Positions 9,664-17,850 of a stretch of 64,000 nucleotides of DNA are shown here, piece after piece (position 1 is the first letter of the stretch; the number at the start of each line of letters is the position of its first letter). Both the position numbers and the translations under genes were made by a program. The notes beneath the pieces are model-generated. The model saw only the letters and a program-made list of their open reading frames with translations, ran no database searches and was not told the DNA's origin. The stretch is from Sporosarcina cascadiensis. Its GTDB lineage: Bacteria; Bacillota; Bacilli; Bacillales_A; Planococcaceae. The DNA lies in NCBI RefSeq assembly GCF_009650995.1, contig NZ_WHVV01000010.1, forward strand, positions 1 through 64,000, given 5' to 3'.

Positions 9664-11028
9664 TTACTTTGCTGCAGAGCCTGGCACAAACTTGCCGTAT
9701 CCTGGCTCTTTTTTGACGTCGTGCCCGTCATACACTTCTTCACCGCGTAATATGGTTGAGACAATTTTTCCGTTTAGTTCTTGTCCATTGAATGGTGTTA
9801 ATTTAGAGTATGATCTGAAAGATTCTTGATCGATTAACGTCTTTTGGTTTGGATCAATTATTGTGAAATCCGCATCGTAACCTTCGCTGATACGACCTTT
9901 TCCAGGAATTGAGAAAACTTCAGCTGGATGTGTGGACATCAAGTTCGCAAACTCATTAGCTGTCAACCGGCCTTTTGCTACTGTGCTGTCAAACATTAAC
10001 GGTGTCATGACTTCCTCACCTGGCAGTCCGGAAGAAGCAAGGAATATATTATCGTTTCCTCTTGCTTTATGTTCTGCACCCCATGGCGCATGATCAGAGG
10101 ATACTAAGTCGATATTTCCTTCTTCAATATGATTCCAGAGACCCTGAACTTCCTCTTTTTCACGTAATGGCGGGTTGTTTTTCGCAATAGGTCCAAATTT
10201 GTCTAAATCCTCTACGTCCAGCAATAAATAGGGATAGCAAGTCTCGCATGAAACATTTACACCTTGTTCTTTAAATTGCTGAATCAAGTCAATTGTCCGA
10301 GGATGGCTGACATGGACAATGTGAAGCTTGACCTTTGTCCAGTAAGCAAATTCCATTAATTTTAAAACAGCACTTGTTTCTGTCAAAGGCGGGCGTGTTT
10401 CATTATGTGCTTTCGGGTATACTTTTCCTTCTTTTTGATACGTATCGATCATGTCCACAATGATTTCATCGTTCTCTGAGTGGAATGCGGCGCGGAGGCC
10501 AGTTTGCTCGATTAATTTCATCGCTTTGAGAATTTCTGGATCCGGGATTCTCGGGAAGCGGTATTCATCCGTTTCAAACGTTGACATTTTGAAGGCTACT
10601 GCACCTGCTTCTGCCAATGGAATGATTTGATCGGTGCCGCCTGTTTTGGAAATGGTTCCCCATAGGCAAACATCAACAACTGCCTCTTTCTCCAACTTTT
10701 CAACTTTCTTTTTAAACTGTTCTACATTATTAATTGGATTTGGCAAATCATATGGCATATCTAAGAATGTCGTGATACCGCCGGCAGCAGCGGAAGAAGT
10801 TGTAGTAATAAAACCTTCATCAGGATTACTGAAACAGTGAACATGAACATCAATGATGCCAGGGAAAACGAAAGATTCACCGAAACTTTTTACGTGGTCT
10901 GCCTGCAACTTGCCGGTACCTTCGCTAATACTTACAATTTTTCCGTCTTTGACTCCGACCTCTCCCGCAATTACTTTATCAGTCAACACAATATTTCCTT
11001 GAATGATGCAGTCTAGTTGTTGATTCAT
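9664..11028 (-). CDS. allB: Allantoinase / hydantoinase-like cyclic amidohydrolase (AllB type)
   Basis: A 454-aa amidohydrolase of the dihydroorotase/allantoinase/hydantoinase group, which opens cyclic ureides. Metal and catalytic residues are in place: the DVHVH pair (His62, His64), the probable carboxylated Lys147 in AFKM, His183 in FHSEN, His239 in HIVHVSH, and Asp312 in SSDHAP. The SSDHAPW and KNNPPLR motifs favour allantoinase over dihydropyrimidinase. AAAGGAG lies 8 bases before the ATG. It follows the IclR gene by 13 bases and belongs with the M20 amidohydrolase upstream, which would hydrolyse the opened product. Substrate (allantoin or another hydantoin) is not proven by sequence. Confidence 0.85.
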   Translation of the reverse strand: MNQQLDCIIQGNIVLTDKVIAGEVGVKDGKIVSISEGTGKLQADHVKSFGESFVFPGIIDVHVHCFSNPDEGFITTTSSAAAGGITTFLDMPYDLPNPINNVEQFKKKVEKLEKEAVVDVCLWGTISKTGGTDQIIPLAEAGAVAFKMSTFETDEYRFPRIPDPEILKAMKLIEQTGLRAAFHSENDEIIVDMIDTYQKEGKVYPKAHNETRPPLTETSAVLKLMEFAYWTKVKLHIVHVSHPRTIDLIQQFKEQGVNVSCETCYPYLLLDVEDLDKFGPIAKNNPPLREKEEVQGLWNHIEEGNIDLVSSDHAPWGAEHKARGNDNIFLASSGLPGEEVMTPLMFDSTVAKGRLTANEFANLMSTHPAEVFSIPGKGRISEGYDADFTIIDPNQKTLIDQESFRSYSKLTPFNGQELNGKIVSTILRGEEVYDGHDVKKEPGYGKFVPGSAAK

Positions 11029-11041
11029 GTAAAAATCTCCT

Positions 11042-11773
11042 TTATAGTTGTTCTTCTATTTTTGTTACAGCAGCTCTAATTTCTCCCACAATTTCCTGTG
11101 CAGATTTCTTGTTCATTCTATCCTTGGGGCCCGCCACACTTAAGGACCCAACGAGCTTTTCATCACTGTCGAAGATCGGAAGCCCATACGATACCACTCC
11201 TTCATCAATCTCACTATCCGAGCTGGCGTAGCCCTGATTACGAATTTCCTCTAAGTGAACCAACATATCTTTTAACTCCACGATAGTATAATCTGTATAT
11301 TTTTTTACACTTCCTTTTTGGTAAAGTTCTTCGACAATTGCATTGTCCATATAGGCGAGTAGCGCTTTAGAAGAAGCACCACCGTACAAGGGAACGATGT
11401 TTCCTTGCTCCGAAGAAACTTTTACCGGATGACCGGAAGGAACAGAGGCTAAACAGACTGCCTGCATGTTGGAAGGAACAAGCAAGATGGATGTTTCACC
11501 TGTCGTTCTAGTGAGTTCCCGCATAGCTTCCTGAGAAATGACGGGAAGATCCGTGTCCATTTTCACGATTTTCGCAAGCTTTAAAAAGATATATCCAAGG
11601 CAATAAACTCCGGGGGAATACTCAACGATATAGCCTTTCTCTTTTAGCAGTCTCATATGTCGGTAAACCGAGCTTTGTGGCTGTTCTAGTCTGGCGGCTA
11701 ACTCGGGAACCGAGAATGCTCGATTTTCAAAATCGAACTGCTCCAAGATTTCCAATGTTTTCTCAGCACTCAT
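11042..11773 (-). CDS. IclR-family transcriptional regulator
   Basis: A 243-aa regulator with an N-terminal winged helix (recognition helix around QPQSSVYRHMRLL, residues 30-45) and a C-terminal IclR effector domain (TGETSILLV near 90, the GGASSKALLAY block near 130 and the closing SLSVAGP motif). IclR proteins such as AllR control ureide catabolism through small-molecule release from the promoter. ATG at 11773 is chosen since GGAGG is 6-7 bases away; the ATG two codons upstream is too close to it. It probably controls allB, the symporter and perhaps the AroM/M20 pair. Confidence 0.9.
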   Translation of the reverse strand: MSAEKTLEILEQFDFENRAFSVPELAARLEQPQSSVYRHMRLLKEKGYIVEYSPGVYCLGYIFLKLAKIVKMDTDLPVISQEAMRELTRTTGETSILLVPSNMQAVCLASVPSGHPVKVSSEQGNIVPLYGGASSKALLAYMDNAIVEELYQKGSVKKYTDYTIVELKDMLVHLEEIRNQGYASSDSEIDEGVVSYGLPIFDSDEKLVGSLSVAGPKDRMNKKSAQEIVGEIRAAVTKIEEQL

Positions 11774-11964
11774 CAACATGCCTCCACGAATTATTATTTT
11801 ATCATATTTTGATAATGCATTATTTATATTTGATAATATATAACGTTAATTGAGTAAGCGCAATCATTTTTTCGAAAATTTAAGTAAACAGTAAAATTGG
11901 ACTATGCAATATTATTAACGATCAATTCCATTCGTAGAAATTAACGGTATCTGTAATTAATGCA

Positions 11965-12007
11965 CAATAAAAAAGCAGAGGAAGAATAATGAATATTCTT
12001 CCTCTGC
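11965..12007 (-). terminator. Strong terminator after the M20 amidohydrolase gene
   Basis: A 14-bp perfect stem (GCAGAGGAAGAATA at 11975-11988 paired with 11994-12007) around a five-base loop. On the minus strand it is followed by TTTTTTATT. It sets the AroM/M20 pair apart from the iclR-allB unit. Confidence 0.9.
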
Positions 12008-12022
12008 GTGTAAAGCTAGTGA

Positions 12023-13249
12023 TTATGAGAATTCTATTATTGCGTTAAGGAGTGCTTGTGTTCCAAGCGCTACATCGTCTTTTTCTGCCCACTCTTCTGG
12101 GCAGTGACTTCGTCCATCTTTACACGGAATGAAGATCATGCCAACAGGGGCTAGTAAGGACATCTGGTTTGTATCATGTCCTGCGCCACTAGGCAGTTCA
12201 ATCACAGAATCTGCTGCATTATTGCATGCTTCATGAAGTAATTTCTTTACTTCATCGCTTACCACGATGGAGCCGGAACGGGAAATATTTTCAACAGAAT
12301 TCTGTACGTCTCGTTTTTTTGTGATTTCGTCCACCTTTTTCAAAAATCCTTCAGCCACAAGATCAATCACATTTTCGGAGATACTGCGGATTTCTAGATA
12401 GAATTCCACTTTTCCTGGAATGACATTGGAGGCATTCGGAAAATTATTAAATACACCAACTGTGGCTACAACTGGCTGCTCAAAGGTTTGATTTGCTTCG
12501 GTTTCCAATGCAAGAGCCATTTCGGCAGCAGCGGTCAAAGCATCGTTCCGTAAATTCATTGGTGTAGTTCCAGCATGGTTGGGCAAGCCATCGACAGTTA
12601 CTTTATAGCGCTGAATACCGACGATACCTGAGACGACTCCCAATTTGGCATTTTGATGAAGGAGAACAGGGCCTTGTTCGATATGCATTTCTAAATACAG
12701 ACTAATTGAGCCTTTCTCTCTTCGGCAGTTTTGGATTTGATCTGGGTTTCCACCTGCAAATGCAATAGCTTCCCTGAGGGTTTGTCCATTTGAATCAGTA
12801 TAGCTAAGCATTTCCTCCGAAAGATTAGCACTCCATGCGCGGCTGCCGACAGTCGATAATCCATACTCGGAAGGCTCCTCAGCAGTGAAATCCACTATTT
12901 CAATCGGGTATTTCAATTGTATATTCTGTTCATGAAGCGTTCTTGCAATTTCAAGTCCTGCCAGAACCCCGGCTATTCCATCAAATCGACCGCCGTCAGG
13001 AACCGTATCAGTATGAGAACCGATGACAATCGGCGGTAGGGATGAATCCGTCCCTTCACGCCGACCAATGACGTTTGAAGCTTCATCCATCCGTACAGAA
13101 AGACCGCTCTCTTTCATTTGTTTGATGAGCCATTCGCGTCCTTGATTATATTTTTCAGTGAATGATCTTCTCGTCCAGGGCTGTCCTTCCACCGTGATGG
13201 CAGCCAAGTCGTTTACTGATTTCCAAAGACGTTCTTCGTTGATGTTCAT
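12023..13249 (-). CDS. allC: M20-family Zn amidohydrolase (allantoate amidohydrolase / N-carbamoyl-L-amino-acid hydrolase type)
   Basis: A 408-aa hydantoinase/carbamoylase-family enzyme. Di-metal ligands are visible: His79 in GSHTDTV, Asp90 in GGRFDG, Glu124-Glu125 in TAEEPSEYG, His189 in HIEQGP, and the C-terminal GHDTNQM. The NHAGTTPM segment belongs to the dimerisation/substrate lid. Relatives hydrolyse allantoate, ureidopropionate or N-carbamoyl amino acids; an allantoinase-like gene next door favours allantoate or another carbamoyl product. It follows the AroM-like gene by 14 bases. The symbol is a functional guess within the family. Confidence 0.85.
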   Translation of the reverse strand: MNINEERLWKSVNDLAAITVEGQPWTRRSFTEKYNQGREWLIKQMKESGLSVRMDEASNVIGRREGTDSSLPPIVIGSHTDTVPDGGRFDGIAGVLAGLEIARTLHEQNIQLKYPIEIVDFTAEEPSEYGLSTVGSRAWSANLSEEMLSYTDSNGQTLREAIAFAGGNPDQIQNCRREKGSISLYLEMHIEQGPVLLHQNAKLGVVSGIVGIQRYKVTVDGLPNHAGTTPMNLRNDALTAAAEMALALETEANQTFEQPVVATVGVFNNFPNASNVIPGKVEFYLEIRSISENVIDLVAEGFLKKVDEITKKRDVQNSVENISRSGSIVVSDEVKKLLHEACNNAADSVIELPSGAGHDTNQMSLLAPVGMIFIPCKDGRSHCPEEWAEKDDVALGTQALLNAIIEFS

Positions 13250-13263
13250 TTTTCCATCTCCTA

Positions 13264-13923
13264 CTAGTTAGAATGTAATTTTTGAATCTCTTTTATTTTT
13301 TCTGTCACTAAGTGCTGAGGTCCAAAACACTTACAGCCGTGACGCTGCTCAATCTCACTGACCAGTCCATATGCAAACCCATAGCAATCCAAAATAACAT
13401 AATCGGGTGCATGCTGGAGAAGATGTTGATCGATTAATTCCAAGACATTAACGGTTTTAGGATGTACCGGTATAAAATGCTTTTTTCCTTTCACATGCGC
13501 CCATTTCATTTTTGCAGAGTCCACCTGTTCTTCTATCGGAACAAAAATAACTGAAGTGTCGCTTTCTCCAATCATCTTGCTCTTCTCCTTTAATTCGGCA
13601 AGAGGAAAAACTAAGGTCGTTTGATCGGAGGTTATATTGAAGTCGCTCATGCATAAAACAGCAATCGCATCAGAGGTATATTCGTATTCTAGAATTAACT
13701 GCTCGATCCGCTGGTCAATTATGCTGTGGCTAATATTCTTTGTGCCATCCCGTAGTACGACATACAGTAATTCTTCATTAGGGATATTTTTAATATTCTT
13801 TAACGAAGCGATTGTTTCATTATCAAGTGCCCCGATTAATTGGAAGTTATCAATACCTTGCGATACAAATGGTGCTAACAAATCCGGTCTTGGTGTTTGT
13901 CCAATGGTTAGTAAGGTAATCAA
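13264..13923 (-). CDS. AroM-family protein
   Basis: A 219-aa member of the AroM family, whose biochemical role is not known. The hallmark N-terminus TLLTIGQTPRPDL is present, as is a conserved block around LYVVLRDGT. TTG at 13923 is chosen as start because AAAGGAGG is six bases away; the in-frame ATG at 13929 directly abuts that site. The fold resembles Asp/Glu/hydantoin racemases, and AroM-like genes turn up beside hydantoin and ureide genes, so a racemase-like or lyase role is an inference. It leads an operon with the M20 amidohydrolase and has a good promoter with a palindrome inside. Confidence 0.82.
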   Translation of the reverse strand: MITLLTIGQTPRPDLLAPFVSQGIDNFQLIGALDNETIASLKNIKNIPNEELLYVVLRDGTKNISHSIIDQRIEQLILEYEYTSDAIAVLCMSDFNITSDQTTLVFPLAELKEKSKMIGESDTSVIFVPIEEQVDSAKMKWAHVKGKKHFIPVHPKTVNVLELIDQHLLQHAPDYVILDCYGFAYGLVSEIEQRHGCKCFGPQHLVTEKIKEIQKLHSN

Positions 13924-13976
13924 AGCCATCCTCCTTTATTTCGACTTATCTGAATAGGTGTGCAAAAGCATAGTTC

Positions 13977-14005
13977 ATCTTAACGGGCAAGTATATACTT
14001 GTCAA
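13977..14005 (-). promoter_or_regulatory. SigA-type promoter with embedded palindrome, upstream of the AroM/M20 operon
   Basis: On the minus strand TTGACA (14005-14000) and TAAGAT (13982-13977) are 17 bases apart. The spacer contains CAAGTATATACTTG (13988-14001), a 14-bp perfect palindrome placed to block RNA polymerase. A site for the neighbouring IclR regulator is plausible but not shown. Confidence 0.7.
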
Positions 14006-14116
14006 TTTTCAATTCTCATTATGTGACATGGGGAGAGCAACGAATCCTTTTTAACTTTGGTTGTGGATAATATAGTTACGGGGATAGTAAGATTCTCAGT
14101 CAGGAAAATGAATCAG

Positions 14117-14147
14117 TAAAAAAGCCAGTCTGTTTAAGACCGGCTTT
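14117..14147 (-). terminator. Terminator after the GNAT gene
   Basis: Arms GCCAGTCT (14124-14131) and AGACCGGC (14137-14144), with one G-T pair, are followed on the minus strand by a T-run (plus-strand A-run 14118-14123). It lies just past the acetyltransferase stop. Confidence 0.8.
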
Positions 14148-14149
14148 CC

Positions 14150-14752
14150 TTATACGTTCACTGATTCAAACGCTTCTAAGATATTCTCTTTTGGCTTCGT
14201 ATAGAAGCTGAGTGCCTGCTCGGCCGGTTCATAGGAATCTCCGTAAAAGTCTTGGTCTTTGTAGGTGTGGATTTCTTCGTAGGTAGTCTTCATGGCGTTA
14301 AACACTTCTTTTTCATCCGTCTTTTCAGACAATGAAGCAGGGGGCGCCCAATAAAGAATTTCGAGGCTGTTTTTTTCACCGGTCGCGAGTGAGCGGCGGT
14401 GATAACCGATTTTCTGCGCATGGGAAAAGTCTTCCCTCGCATAAAATTTAAGCCGTTTCGCCGTATCAGGCTCTTCTTCCATAGCCGGCTCAACTTCCAA
14501 TAAAATCGGTTTATTCTTGGTCTTCAACGAATCCAGCAGTTTTTTTCCGAGTCCTTCACCGCGTGCTGCTGATGAAACGAAAAGATAGTCTACGAATACG
14601 AAGTCCTCCGTTTCCACGTACATCAAGACGTGTTTCGGTCCTTCTTCCTTATGATAGACATTCCTTTTATCGATCAGCAATGTCTCCATATGTTCCTTTG
14701 ACTTCATTTCTTCAATCGGAAAATACTCGTTCAGCTTGTTGTACCAATGCAT
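14150..14752 (-). CDS. GNAT-family N-acetyltransferase
   Basis: A 200-aa acyl-CoA-dependent acetyltransferase. The acetyl-CoA pyrophosphate loop is clear (VDYLFVSSAARGEGLGKKLL, residues about 54-73). The N-terminal half up to residue 130 holds the fold; the acidic, Tyr-rich C-terminus (about 140-200) is not part of the core domain. The acceptor substrate cannot be predicted. A GGAGGAG site precedes the ATG, and a terminator follows. Confidence 0.83.
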   Translation of the reverse strand: MHWYNKLNEYFPIEEMKSKEHMETLLIDKRNVYHKEEGPKHVLMYVETEDFVFVDYLFVSSAARGEGLGKKLLDSLKTKNKPILLEVEPAMEEEPDTAKRLKFYAREDFSHAQKIGYHRRSLATGEKNSLEILYWAPPASLSEKTDEKEVFNAMKTTYEEIHTYKDQDFYGDSYEPAEQALSFYTKPKENILEAFESVNV

Positions 14753-14925
14753 TTGTTAAATTCTCCTCCATAGGTAATGTGGTGTACCTGGAGCTTTTTG
14801 TTTGGGGATCGAACATAGAGAGGAAAAAAGAGGTCAGAAAAAAATCCTCAATATTAGTATACTCATATTTACAATAAAATAAACCGTTTTACATAAAAAA
14901 CTTTACTTTTTCATCTTCAAGTAAA

Positions 14926-14955
14926 CAAAAAAACTGACAGCATTCGAGCTGTCAG
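14926..14955 (-). terminator. Terminator after the 39-aa gene
   Basis: CTGACAGC (14934-14941) pairs with GCTGTCAG (14948-14955) around six bases. On the minus strand it is followed by seven T. Confidence 0.85.
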
Positions 14956-14970
14956 CACTCATTTAATTAC

Positions 14971-15090
14971 TTATCTTACTGTTCTGCCGCGTGTATAAGC
15001 TTCTTTTTTCTTCTTATCATTCATGATCTTTTTAACCACTGGATATAGCAGGGGTCCCCATTTTATTACGGTTTTTATTAACTTTTTCAT
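14971..15090 (-). CDS. Small basic protein, 39 aa, function unknown
   Basis: A short reading frame starting ATG at 15090 with AGAGGAAGA eight to ten bases upstream and its own strong terminator directly after, which supports a real gene. The product begins [20 protein letters not shown] and ends in a very basic Lys/Arg tail, so it may form one amphipathic or membrane-associated helix. No family is recognised with certainty. Confidence 0.6.
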   Translation of the reverse strand: MKKLIKTVIKWGPLLYPVVKKIMNDKKKKEAYTRGRTVR

Positions 15091-15156
15091 ATAACGGATC
15101 TTCCTCTCTTATTAGAGTTGTTACGGATAAATTCCCCGTTACGGCACACTCTAAAC

Positions 15157-15567
15157 TTATTTAAGCCGCTCAGGAACCGGCGGAGAATGACCTTCTTCGA
15201 TTTCGGAGAACAGGTTTGTAGCGGCCAGGAGCGGTTGCAGCTCTTTTTTAAAAGTTACGTGCAGTTCCAACTGCTTGCTCATTTCCTGCAGTGTCAGCTG
15301 AATCCGATCGATCAGCGAATAGCCGAGGTGCCCGCTCATTTCAATCGTAGCCCACTTCACATTATCGATTTCCTCAATGCTTTTTGGCCGTAGATGCATT
15401 TCTAATTCATCCACAGTCAGCCGCAACTTCTTCTTATTTTGCAATTTCAAAGTATCATTTTCGATAACAACTTTCGAAGTGCCTCTTGTCAGACGCTCGA
15501 AAATATTTACTTTCATTGAAAGATATTCGAACACCAATAGGGTGAGAACCAGTACGAGAGCAATCAC
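15157..15567 (-). CDS. Truncated DUF421 (YetF-like) membrane-anchored protein
   Basis: A 136-aa product with one hydrophobic helix (residues 1-17) followed by the cytoplasmic DUF421/YetF domain: VVIENDTLKLQNKKKLRLTV, then the conserved segment ending VKWATIEMSG. YetF proteins are usually over 200 aa with three N-terminal helices, and here those helices are missing. The frame stays open upstream to the stop of the preceding gene (15649) but has no good start there; the chosen GTG at 15567 has a weak ribosome site. It may be a short form or an N-terminally deleted remnant. It is the third gene in line after the NhaC transporter. Confidence 0.6.
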   Translation of the reverse strand: MIALVLVLTLLVFEYLSMKVNIFERLTRGTSKVVIENDTLKLQNKKKLRLTVDELEMHLRPKSIEEIDNVKWATIEMSGHLGYSLIDRIQLTLQEMSKQLELHVTFKKELQPLLAATNLFSEIEEGHSPPVPERLK

Positions 15568-15648
15568 CAGTGTCTGTCCTAATTTCTTACTGGTAGGCTG
15601 AATTGCGATACTAGTAGGAGTATGAGTCAGCTCATTGAATTTATACGC

Positions 15649-16092
15649 TTAATCTCGGGCTTGCTTTACTAAAAAACGAATCGCTTCCTGAAGATTATTC
15701 GTGCAGAGTAAAGTTTTAGAAGCATCGAGCACTACACGGTCTTCCGCATCCATATACTCTTCAAGTGGAATCCGGTTGAAGAACGCTTTCCATTTCTGCT
15801 CGCGTTCCAATTGTTTGGTTTCTTCACGGATTGCGTCATAGTCAATTACATTCAGAAGGAAAAAATTATCATTCAGATTCACTTTCGGAAAGCGTTCGCT
15901 CAGAATTTTCAGCTGCCCCGGATCATACCCTTCCAGCATTATATGTTCCGTAGTTCCTACGTTCTCCGCGGCATCCATCAGCTGATCGGTCCAGTCCGTA
16001 TACGTGTCATCGCTGACATCTTCCGCAGTGAAAATACCGACATTATACAGTTCAACGGGATCAGTGTCTTTTTGTTTTTTTCTAAAGAACAA
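15649..16092 (-). CDS. Hypothetical acidic soluble protein, 147 aa
   Basis: No family recognised. The protein starts MFFRKKQKDTDPVELYNVG, has no membrane helix or signal, is acidic overall, and looks like a small alpha/beta domain. It starts at a TTG with AAGGAGG eight bases upstream, 13 bases after the NhaC transporter stop, so it is probably cotranscribed. Its stop is in the same frame as the following DUF421 fragment. Confidence 0.65.
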   Translation of the reverse strand: MFFRKKQKDTDPVELYNVGIFTAEDVSDDTYTDWTDQLMDAAENVGTTEHIMLEGYDPGQLKILSERFPKVNLNDNFFLLNVIDYDAIREETKQLEREQKWKAFFNRIPLEEYMDAEDRVVLDASKTLLCTNNLQEAIRFLVKQARD

Positions 16093-16105
16093 AGTGTCTA
16101 CCTCC

Positions 16106-17485
16106 TTAAATTCTTGTCAATGTTTTTCCTGCATATCCAAAGAGCACCGTCAGGACAGGACTCAGCAAACAGAAGAATGCAAATGGTAAATAGGCAATCG
16201 TCGGTACATCGAGCGCCTGCGTAATGAATATTCCGGCGACGCTCCAGGGCACGAGCGGATTGATGACTGTTCCCGCATCTTCCATTACTCGGCTCAAGTT
16301 TTTACTGGCAAGGCCGACTCTTTCGTAAGATGACTGGAATGCCTGGCCGGTCAATAAGATGGATAAATATTGCTCCCCAATCAGCACGTTGATGCCGATT
16401 GCAGTCAGCGCAGATGTCAAAATCACGGAAGACACTTTGCGCAATAAGCTTTCGATTTTTTCGAGCAGGCACTGCACGATGCCCAGTGTGAAAAGCATTC
16501 CTCCCATACTGAGTGCGAGCAGCACCAGTGAAATGGTGAACATCATGCCTTCCATGCCTTTTCCCTTCGAAAGCAGTTCATCCACAGCCTGAACACCGGT
16601 AGCTCCTTCATAGCCGCTGAATAAAATCGTCATAACGTCAGAAACTGAGTAGAACGTATGGAAATAAGCAACGACAATTGCCGTCAGCGAACTGACTGAC
16701 AGCGTTAAAATAGCAGGCACTTTAACAAACGTCAAAATGATTAGCACAGCTACCGGAACCAGTGTGTACCAGTGAATCAGATTGGTGCCGAGCAATGCAC
16801 TGCTGAATGTCCCGACAGTATCAAAATCGCCGCCTGACACGTCAGGTGACAGCACTCCGAATAAAATCAGGGAGATAAAAAAGGCAGGAATCGTTGTCCA
16901 TCCCATATTCCGTATATGCTCGAATAGATCGACGCCGACAATGGAAGAAGCCAGGTTGGTCGTATCAGAAAGCGGGGACATTTTATCTCCAAAGAATGCT
17001 CCCGAAACAATAGCGCCTGCCGCAAGAGGAAGCGACAGTTCGAGTACATGCGCCATGCTGATGAAAGCCACACCGATCGTGGCGACGGTTGTCAGTGAGC
17101 TGCCGACTGCGAGACCGATAATCGCTGTAACGACGAAAACAATCGCGTAAAAAAATGCGGGTGTAATTAATTGCAGGCCTGCATAAATGATGGTCGGGAT
17201 GGTGCCGCTCATCATCCAGCTGCTGACAAGAATGCCGATAAAGAAAAACAGGAAGACCGCACTCATTCCGGCACTTGCACCTTCGACTAATCCTCTTTCA
17301 AGCTCTTTGTATGTGAGTTTCTTCCATAATCCATACCCAAAGAGCAGTAAAATCGCAAACAAAATCGGCACATGCGGCACAGAACCGAAGTTGACGATGC
17401 TGATGCTGATCATGGCGACAATAAGAATTGTCAAAATTACCGAAGCTTTAACAGTTGGTGTATGAATTGCTTTAATTGGAAACAT
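16106..17485 (-). CDS. NhaC-family Na+/H+ antiporter-like transporter, T-box regulated (possible tyrosine carrier)
   Basis: A 459-aa membrane protein of the NhaC ion transporter family with about 12 helices, including the repeated GFGxG/GDKMSPLSDTTN type motif (here SGAFFGDKMSPLSDTTNLA near residue 190) that marks NhaC/MleN carriers. ATG at 17485 has GGAGGT seven bases upstream; the longer frame from 17527 runs into the leader terminator. The gene sits behind a T-box riboswitch, so expression responds to an uncharged tRNA, which points to amino-acid transport and not simple pH homeostasis. NhaC homologues of the YheL type have been linked to tyrosine T-boxes in Bacillales. Confidence 0.85.
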   Translation of the reverse strand: MFPIKAIHTPTVKASVILTILIVAMISISIVNFGSVPHVPILFAILLLFGYGLWKKLTYKELERGLVEGASAGMSAVFLFFFIGILVSSWMMSGTIPTIIYAGLQLITPAFFYAIVFVVTAIIGLAVGSSLTTVATIGVAFISMAHVLELSLPLAAGAIVSGAFFGDKMSPLSDTTNLASSIVGVDLFEHIRNMGWTTIPAFFISLILFGVLSPDVSGGDFDTVGTFSSALLGTNLIHWYTLVPVAVLIILTFVKVPAILTLSVSSLTAIVVAYFHTFYSVSDVMTILFSGYEGATGVQAVDELLSKGKGMEGMMFTISLVLLALSMGGMLFTLGIVQCLLEKIESLLRKVSSVILTSALTAIGINVLIGEQYLSILLTGQAFQSSYERVGLASKNLSRVMEDAGTVINPLVPWSVAGIFITQALDVPTIAYLPFAFFCLLSPVLTVLFGYAGKTLTRI

Positions 17486-17752
17486 GCTGACTACCTCCAG
17501 TTGAATTAAATGAAAAAACTCCCCCATCCCCGTGTTGCAGGGACGAAGGAGTTCTCCGCGATACCACCCTAATTGACAGCAGAAACTGTCCTCTTCATTG
17601 CGTGTGAAGGAAAACTGCTGGTGTAATTCATTTCATCCGCTGCCTGAACTTGCACTTCCCGCCCAGTCTCTTTTTGCTGCTGCGAATGAAACTACTGAAG
17701 TCAGCACTTCACTGTATATAAGGTCTGATTACATGTAAAGAAAGATATACCG
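17486..17752 (-). ncRNA. T-box riboswitch leader of the NhaC-family gene
   Basis: On the minus strand the leader contains AGGGTGGTATCGCGG (plus 17556-17570), the conserved T-box antiterminator sequence. A terminator follows, with arms around AACTCCTTCGTCCC and GGGGATGGGGGAGTT ending in six T. An AGTAG-type loop-E element and a later GAATTACACC stretch fit the two sides of the Specifier loop, with TAC (Tyr) at plus 17623-17625 as the best Specifier candidate. ACC (Thr) is the alternative if the loop is drawn one codon later. Confidence 0.9.
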
Positions 17753-17757
17753 TTTGA

Positions 17758-17785
17758 ATAATACCATGTTCAGAAGATAAGTCAA
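17758..17785 (-). promoter_or_regulatory. Promoter of the T-box/NhaC unit
   Basis: On the minus strand TTGACT (17785-17780) and TATTAT (17763-17758) with a 16-base spacer, placed just before the T-box leader. Confidence 0.7.
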
Positions 17786-17850
17786 TAGCTGAATAGGCCG
17801 ATTACCTGCATATTGAAACGGGTAGAGAAGAAGGAAAGGAGTGGTGTCTA

